Source: Alnus glutinosa
Taxonomy: Eukaryota; Streptophyta; Magnoliopsida; Fagales; Betulaceae
Direction of reading: 5' to 3'
Assembly: GCF_958979055.1 (NCBI RefSeq)
Contig: NC_084888.1
Location: forward strand, 3,862,001 to 3,926,000
DNA length: 64,000 nucleotides
The translations under genes and the position numbers were made by a program. Positions 59,601 through 64,000 of the stretch are shown piece by piece (position 1 is the stretch's first letter; each line of letters starts with the position of its first letter). The notes beneath the pieces were generated by a model. That model saw nothing but the letters and a program-made list of their open reading frames with translations. It ran no database searches and was not told the origin of the DNA.

Positions 59601-59910
59601 TAAATCCAGCTTTAATCAACTTTTGCACTTCGTCTGCAATTGTCTGATTGCGCTCTGGGGCGAAAGTCCTCCTCCGCTGCTTCACCGGTCTGCAGTTCCG
59701 GTCAACATTCAGCCGGTGCTCGATAACCGAGGGGTCTATTCCTAGCATCTCATCATGCTCCCAAGCAAAGACATCCAGGTGGTCCCGCAAAAATTTTACC
59801 AACCTCCATTTTTCGTCTGTTGGAAGCTGCGCGCCTACTCGGAGTTTCCTACCTTGGGGTCCGACCTCCACATCCTCGAGATCCCCGGTCGGACTCCTCG
59901 CCTGTAACTG
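56683..59910 (-). CDS. pol: Tat element pol: RT, two RNase H domains, integrase
   Basis: Continues in the gag-protease frame after one UAG; about 1,075 codons. Positions below count from the GTG at 59871. Reverse transcriptase about 85-265 with YVDD at 215-218. A first RNase H-like region (about 335-475) has lost canonical acidic residues (LAVSRTG where a TDAS-type motif is expected, TEYPL for TDH). The second, aRNH-type RNase H (about 490-615) keeps Asp496, Glu534, Asp558 and Asp608. Integrase: zinc-binding His715/716, His722, Cys753 and Cys756; catalytic Asp785, Asp845 and Glu881 with the D-35-E spacing; GPY motif near 1026. The frame ends at 56683. No frameshift or stop was found, so it may be functional. 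It needs readthrough of the stop at 59911 to be made as a fusion. Confidence 0.93.
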   Translation of the reverse strand, partial: QLQARSPTGDLEDVEVGPQGRKLRVGAQLPTDEKWRLVKFLRDHLDVFAWEHDEMLGIDPSVIEHRLNVDRNCRPVKQRRRTFAPERNQTIADEVQKLIKAGFIREVDYPEWLANVVLVKKANGKWRMCVDFTDLNKACPKDSFPLPRIDQLVDSTAGHEVLSFMDVFFGYNQIRMAESDQEKTSFTTDRGLYCYTVMPFGLKNAGATYQRLVNKMFQTQIGRNMEVYVDDMLVKSLTTGGHTADLEEAFENLRRYRMKLNPQKCAFGVDSGKFLGFMVSHRGIEANPDKVKAILEMPSPRTMKQLQRLTGRLAALNRFVSRSSDKCLPFFRVLKRAFSWTEECERAFAELKTYLSNPPLLSRLVEGEILYLYLAVSRTGVSSVLVREESGKQRPVYFTSKVLHGAEERYPRIEKLAYALVISARRLRPYFQAHAVRVLTEYPLRKVLQKPDLSGRLVNWAIKLGEFDIEYHPRTATKAQALANFVVEMGESPDEEGSTKGPTWVAYVDGSSAGGGSGAGVVFRGPDREELRYALKFDFPATNNEAEYEAVLSAMEIVWQMGITDIEIRSDSRVIVDQINGSYATQETRMSECLEKVHQFYSYFDRIVVVKIPREKNGLADALSRIGSGSDPAVSVRGCRLLTKAHPTVLATEELMQVGEVDPEWATEIVRYLRTGELPPAKEDAQKIVRHSARYVLVGGTLYRRGYSFPLLKCLPNEDADYVLREVHHGVCGNHSGAKALVNKVVRAGYYWPTMSKDAVELVRVCDACQRFCRIPRSSPEYLHSITSPWPFAKWGVDIVGPLPTGKGNKKFVLVAVDYFTKWAEAEALATITTENVIKFLWKSIVCRFGIPYAMVTDNGKQFDCDRFREWCSELGIRKNFSTPVFPKSNGQVEATNKMLIQTLKKKLGQRKGAWVEYLPEVLWSYRTTVRTATGETPFALTYGMEAVVPVEVGSPSFRVAHYNLGLNEEGMNLRLDLLQERREDARTACTAYQRHVAKYYDKKVRPRELQVGDWVLRKVNLMTQEPTDGKLGPNWEGPYRVVSSCGNGAYRLATEQGKALPRAWNVEHLKKYYF

Positions 59911-59913
59911 CTA
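59902..59913 (-). promoter_or_regulatory. Leaky stop codon between gag-protease and pol
   Basis: Minus strand reads AAA TAG CAG TTA CAG. UAG followed by CARYYA is the tobamovirus-type readthrough context. Both sides are in the same frame and open, so readthrough by a Gln-type suppressor tRNA would yield a gag-pro-pol protein. Predicted, not shown. Confidence 0.7.
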
Positions 59914-62058
59914 TTTAGTCACAGGACCTGTCTCCTGACCAGGGTGTGCCTGGCGAGAGGGACCCCCCAGGGAAACATTGTAACACTTGCGGGCTGCCTT
60001 CTGCTCCCCTCGGACTTCTCCTACTCCGTCATCCGTCGGAAATTTCATTTTAAGATGGGGTATCGATGTGACCGCTTTCAACTCAGCCTGAGCTGTCCTC
60101 CCGAATATAGCGTTGTAAGCGGAGGGTTGATCGACAATAAGAAACCTTACCGGAATTGTCTTCTCTGTCGGTGAACTACCCACCGTAACTTGAAGCTCGA
60201 TTGACCCCAGTGGCATCACCTGTTCTCCTGCGAACCCTACTAGGGGAAATCTGAAGGCAGAGAGCTTATCCTTACTAATTTTCATCAAGTCGAAGGCCGA
60301 CTTATAGAGAATGTCCGCTGAACTACCATTATCCACCAAGACCCGATGAATCCTGTGATTTCCTATAACCATGGTTACCACCAGGGCATCCGAATGGGGT
60401 AAGTATACCCCCTCGTAATCTTCATCCGAGAAGGTGATGGTTAACTTCTCGCGCCTCACAGCTTTTCCCGGCCTCGTGATCGCGTAAATGGACACCTCTC
60501 GCATTTCCTTCGCGTAAGACTTGCGAGCCGAATAAGTCTCACCTCCCCTTCCAAAGCCTCCAGCTATAGTCTGGATTTCGGGGAAGCACCCCGAGTCCTG
60601 CGACCTCCCGCGACTTCTGCTCCGCTCACGCTGAGGCGACTTCTCCGCCCAGACATCCCTGCGGGGCTGTTGAGGCGGTCTTCTTTCCCGATAGTACTGC
60701 TGCTTTCCCGGGCGCGCATCACGCCCGGACGATCCCTGGTTCCCGGCAAACTTATACGCAGGGCGCTTGTCCGAGGTGCTCTCACGTCTCTCCACGAAAC
60801 GCTTCAACTTGCCATCAGCTATATACCTTTCGATCACCTCTTTCAGAGAAATGCAATTGTCTGTATAGTGACCAAAAGAGCCATGGTAGTGGCAGTATTT
60901 ATGCCGGTTATGCGGAGGCGGATGGCCCTTTATTGGTGAGGGATCCTTATAGTTCGGATCCTTTCTGATTTCCATGAGAATCTCCTTCGCCGGAGCATTC
61001 ATGGGCGTCCAGTGATAACCTTCAACTCTCCTAGCGGGTCCGCGCTCTGCAATCTCCTGTCCGGCACAGGGTTTTCTTTCGCCGGCCCCTCGGAACGCAC
61101 GGAGGGTTTCTTCCTGGTTCACGAACTCTTCTGCCCGATCATAAAATTCCTGCAAACTGTCTGCCGGTCTTCTTGCTAAGTCCGCCATGAGGGCACCATC
61201 CTTCCTGATCCCTTGATAAATAGCACAGTGGATGAATTGCTCATTCTGAGTCTCCGCGGCCAACCTCTCCTGGTTGAAGCGGAGCAAGTAACTTCTCAAT
61301 GACTCTTGGGGGCCTTGCTTAATGGTCATCAATTGTTGAGCAGGCTTTTTCCGGACAACGCCTGCCATAAATTGAGACGCAAACTTCCTGGCGAGGCCCT
61401 CAAAACTCGAGACTGAACGAGGAGGCAAAGTTCTGAACCATTCCCGAGCTCCCCCTGCCAAAGTAAGGGGAAAAGCTCGGCACGCAACCTCGTCCGGAGT
61501 GGCATGCAGCACCACGTGCGCACGGAAACTGGCCAAATGTTCAATAGGGTCCCCCAATCCTGTATATACGGGTATTTCAGGCATTTTGAACTTACTTGGG
61601 AGTTGGCATGACATTATACGATCAGTGAAAGGGGACACCGTGGTAGAAAACAAGCTATCGGTCAACAGAGCTTTCCCTTTAGCTCCCGCTTGCGTGGATC
61701 CCATCAAGTAATCACACTGTCGCTCCAATTTAGTCAATTTTCGAGCCCACTCCTTTTTCACCTTCTTATTCTTCCCCATGAGGTCAACAAGTTCGGCATC
61801 ACTGTCAGACTCGCCCTCACCTTCGACCACCTCTTCCGAACGCCCATCTTCACCCTCAAGATTCACCTGATCACCCTGTGGCAGGTCTTCTTGAGCTTTC
61901 GGCCGCTCCGTTCGATCTCGCTCCTGCAGCTCCCTCTCGAGTTGCGCCACTTTCTCATTTAAGCGGACTATCTCAGCCTGGGGGTCATGTGAAGTCCCTG
62001 GTCGCTCACGCACATTTTCTTCAGCCATACTTCTTCGAGTTAACCGCGTACTTACCAT
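59911..62058 (-). CDS. gag: Tat element gag-protease (715 aa)
   Basis: Structural and protease polyprotein forming cytoplasmic virus-like particles. The first ATG in frame is at 62058; a second one is at 62028. A short coiled coil (about 25-50) and acidic stretch precede the retrotransposon gag domain (about 150-330, LTLAGGAREWF and QESLRSYLLRFN motifs). A variant zinc knuckle C-x2-H-x4-H-x4-C covers about 389-402, where the usual second Cys is His. A basic Arg/Ser-rich segment follows (about 445-490). The aspartic protease has its active-site Asp at about 576 in LVDNGSSADIL, an Asn in place of the usual Thr/Ser. The frame is in register with pol. A consensus-like donor (ATG|GTAAGT) overlaps the first ATG and could allow spliced RNAs. 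Confidence 0.9.
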   Translation of the reverse strand: MVSTRLTRRSMAEENVRERPGTSHDPQAEIVRLNEKVAQLERELQERDRTERPKAQEDLPQGDQVNLEGEDGRSEEVVEGEGESDSDAELVDLMGKNKKVKKEWARKLTKLERQCDYLMGSTQAGAKGKALLTDSLFSTTVSPFTDRIMSCQLPSKFKMPEIPVYTGLGDPIEHLASFRAHVVLHATPDEVACRAFPLTLAGGAREWFRTLPPRSVSSFEGLARKFASQFMAGVVRKKPAQQLMTIKQGPQESLRSYLLRFNQERLAAETQNEQFIHCAIYQGIRKDGALMADLARRPADSLQEFYDRAEEFVNQEETLRAFRGAGERKPCAGQEIAERGPARRVEGYHWTPMNAPAKEILMEIRKDPNYKDPSPIKGHPPPHNRHKYCHYHGSFGHYTDNCISLKEVIERYIADGKLKRFVERRESTSDKRPAYKFAGNQGSSGRDARPGKQQYYRERRPPQQPRRDVWAEKSPQRERSRSRGRSQDSGCFPEIQTIAGGFGRGGETYSARKSYAKEMREVSIYAITRPGKAVRREKLTITFSDEDYEGVYLPHSDALVVTMVIGNHRIHRVLVDNGSSADILYKSAFDLMKISKDKLSAFRFPLVGFAGEQVMPLGSIELQVTVGSSPTEKTIPVRFLIVDQPSAYNAIFGRTAQAELKAVTSIPHLKMKFPTDDGVGEVRGEQKAARKCYNVSLGGPSRQAHPGQETGPVTK

Positions 62059-62108
62059 AGAAGATTCCAAGTATTCTCGTATTCACAGGAACACGTGACC
62101 ACGTCGTT

Positions 62109-62127
62109 CCCACAGACGGCGCCAAAG
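62109..62127 (-). other. Primer binding site of the Tat element
   Basis: On the minus strand, three bases inside the LTR (CTT), the sequence reads TGGCGCCGTCTGTGGG. Its first nine bases match the complement of plant tRNA-Asp 3' ends; the rest does not, so the primer assignment is tentative. Confidence 0.65.
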
Positions 62128-62648
62128 TGTTAACAAATTTTCTGGAGCTGATGACTTGGAATTCCGGACAACGCCATGTATCAAAGTTCACAAGGTTGGT
62201 GAGAATCAAATGAGTGTTCCTCAAGTTGTCTGCAAAACAAAAGGGGTCGTCGGGGTGTCCCAGCAACGCCTCCTCCGACGATCAAGTTAGAATTGGTGAG
62301 AAAAAATCTGGTCAGAAAGAAGAAGTGCGTGTCTATTTAGAAGAAGATACCTCTCTTTTTTATCAGCCCAAACCTTTTATATGTCTGCCCCTCTTAAATG
62401 TCCTTCACGTCAACATTTATTACTTGAAGATGCTTTTCTTTTCCTTAATTAATTTGAGCCCATGAACCCAGGCGCTTATACCGAATCGTCCCTACTTTCC
62501 CTGATCGGCGGCGGATGATCATCGATTAATAAGACAAAAATATTAATTAGAGAGAAGTCTCCCACTTCATTCAAATAGCTCCGCTCGTAGCTGTAGACTC
62601 CAGCACATCTCTCTACCATTTCGATCAATTGCGGGAAATTCCTTAACA
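62128..62648 (-). mobile_element. Tat element LTR (5' LTR in element sense), 521 bp
   Basis: Same length as the other LTR with four differences noticed. On the minus strand CATATAAAAGG (62373-62383) is a good TATA box for genomic RNA. Followed on the plus strand by the target duplication GTTCC (62649-62653). Confidence 0.93.
62373..62383 (-). promoter_or_regulatory. TATA box in the Tat LTR
   Basis: CATATAAAAGG read on the minus strand, facing gag-pol. The other LTR has the same motif. Confidence 0.6.
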
Positions 62649-64000
62649 GTTCCTGACAAGTACTTCATCAACTGTGGATCGTCAGACAACATAACCTCTG
62701 CCGATGGCCGGCGGGTCTTTGTTGGCGACCGAGTTTTCTCTGCTGGAAAAGGCAAAGCTGTCAAAAGCAGCAACTCATCAACAGACCCTCTCTATCAAAC
62801 AGCAAGAGTTTACGAAAAGGCATCTTCATATGAGTTCAAAATCAATGAGAACGGTACATACATAGTACGCCTCCATTTCTTTGTCTTCTCTTCATCTCCT
62901 GATCTGTCTGTTGCTCGGTTCAATGTTTTGGCTTCTGGGTTTTCACTTTTGTCTAATTATAGCATCCGAAACGTTACTACTTCTCCAAGGATTGAGGAAT
63001 TCTTGCTCACCATCTCAGAAGGAAATTTTAAAATCTACTTCAAACCTTCTCAAGAGCCATCTTTGGCTTTCGTAAACGCCATAGAAGTCTTTCTTGCCCC
63101 TGACAAATTCATCCCCGATAGCACCACTCCCATAACTTCTATAGGAGACAACGTTACCTACAGTGGTTTGATCTCTCAGGTTCTACATACAATCCATAGG
63201 ATCAACGTTGGAGGTGACTATATCAACGGTGATGATTTATGGAGGAATTGGGTGCCAGATGATAATTACTTACTCAGATCGGCGACTACGAGTAATACGT
63301 CCTATGGTTCAACGCCTGAATACAAGACTGGAAACCAGGTGACCAAGTATTTTGCCCCAGATGGTGTCTATTGGACAGCCAAGCAGTTGAATGCAAATGA
63401 TAGCAGCAATTCCAATGTTTCAAATGCAACTTGGAGTTTTCCCGTCAATAATAATGCAACACACTTTGTTCGGGTACATTTTTGCGACATAGTAAGTATT
63501 TATAGAACACCTAAGGACTTGGATTTTGTGGTGAATTTTGGGTTCAATCTCTATATCAATAGGAACTATACTAAGATGATCAATCCTTCTAGTATAACTA
63601 AACAGCTGGCTGCTCCATTCTACTTGGATTTTGTGGTTGATTCAGATGATTTAGGATTTATGAATTTTAGTATAGGCCTGCTGGAGGACTCAAGCATTCG
63701 TGATGGATTTTTGAATGGGCTGGAGATTATGGAGTTCATGAAGAAATCAAGTTCCATTCCTAAGGAAAGTGGTCTTGTGAATCAAAAGGTTGACGTAAGT
63801 CATAAGTCAGAAAGTGCTGAATCAAAGAAGTTCTCCCCCGTAATAATTGGTCTTGTAAGCAGTGGGGCATTTGTCATTTTGGTAGTGGTGGTGACCACGG
63901 ATTTGAAATGCAGGAAACAAGAGCCTAATCAAAGTTTAGAGCTTCTTTATGGAGGGTTTAATTCTAACAACAGGTTGACTGAAAGAAGTTCTAATGCATT
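62649..64000 (+). pseudogene. CrRLK1L copy D, main part, runs off the window
   Basis: From the second GTTCC the receptor frame resumes exactly where it broke at 50263: the malectin-like ectodomain begins (DKYFINCGS) and stays open to the window end, about 450 codons without a stop. It includes the ectodomain motifs shared with copies A-C (YQTAR, VRLHFF, EVFL, HRINVGG, FVVDSDD, NGLEIMEFMKK) and a hydrophobic segment near 63839-63900 that is the probable membrane span. The kinase should follow beyond the window. It is clearly more divergent than A, B and C are from one another, so an older duplicate. Gene structure is intact apart from the insertion, so loss of function is recent and might be reversed only by a precise deletion, which LTR elements do not normally undergo. 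Confidence 0.9.

Larger units (their letters stand above)
50264..62648 (-). mobile_element. Tat-lineage (Retand-like) Ty3/gypsy retrotransposon, complete, 12,385 bp
   Basis: Complete element in reverse orientation: 521-bp LTRs at both ends, primer site, polypurine tract, gag-protease, pol with two RNase H domains and integrase, a tandem-repeat-bearing 3' region and a separate antisense gene. The target duplication GTTCC flanks it. Dual RNase H, an extra antisense ORF and tandem repeats beyond pol are known features of the Tat clade, Retand in particular. Four differences between LTRs indicate a recent insertion. All long frames are open, so it may be autonomous. Confidence 0.92.

Overview
The window looks like nuclear DNA of a eudicot plant. 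It holds intronless malectin-like receptor kinases of the CrRLK1L family, AT-rich intergenic DNA, and a dense plant-type transposon load: Ty3/gypsy elements, solo LTRs, hAT, PIF/Harbinger and Mutator-like elements, and one LINE. No bacterial, phage, CRISPR, rRNA or tRNA feature was seen. The species cannot be named from the sequence.

Layout. 1-6944: right part of a non-coding, long-LTR Ty3/gypsy-type element (LARD-like) that sits in the left end of a Mutator-like foldback element (6945-8556), which itself contains a hAT element (7215-8249). 9090-33310: three recently duplicated receptor-kinase units, each with about 2-2.5 kb of shared upstream DNA. Copy A (11748-14195) and copy C (30808-33306) are full length. 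Copy B (25394-26728) keeps the ectodomain and membrane span but has lost the kinase. Between A and B lie a 3.3-kb hAT element carrying a LINE, a 1.9-kb solo LTR, a Harbinger MITE and a possible orphan exon of a cysteine-rich secreted peptide. 34158-38537: solo LTR of the same family as the left element, in reverse orientation. 38541-47977: a very young LARD-like element with 3,014-bp LTRs that look identical, inserted at the last bases of that solo LTR. 47985-50150: degenerate repeats and a perfect-hairpin Mutator-type MITE. 50157-64000: a fourth, more divergent receptor kinase (copy D), split just after its signal peptide by a 12.4-kb Tat-lineage (Retand-like) Ty3/gypsy element at 50264-62648.

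The Tat element is the richest object. Its gag-protease and pol frames lie on the minus strand in one reading frame, separated by one UAG in a known leaky context. Pol carries two RNase H domains, the first with altered catalytic residues. On the opposite strand it has a separate spliced gene with its own TATA box. Between that gene and pol lies a GC-rich tandem array of hairpin-forming 61/63-bp units, which has been duplicated together with the tail of pol. The LTRs differ at only four of 521 positions, and copy D's frame is still open to the window end, so the gene was broken recently.

The receptor genes would act at the plasma membrane as sensors of cell-wall or peptide signals. Comparing the four copies shows a moved start codon, upstream ORFs that differ between copies, a small in-frame ectodomain duplication, a kinase-less receptor and a transposon-split receptor: a fast-evolving local cluster.
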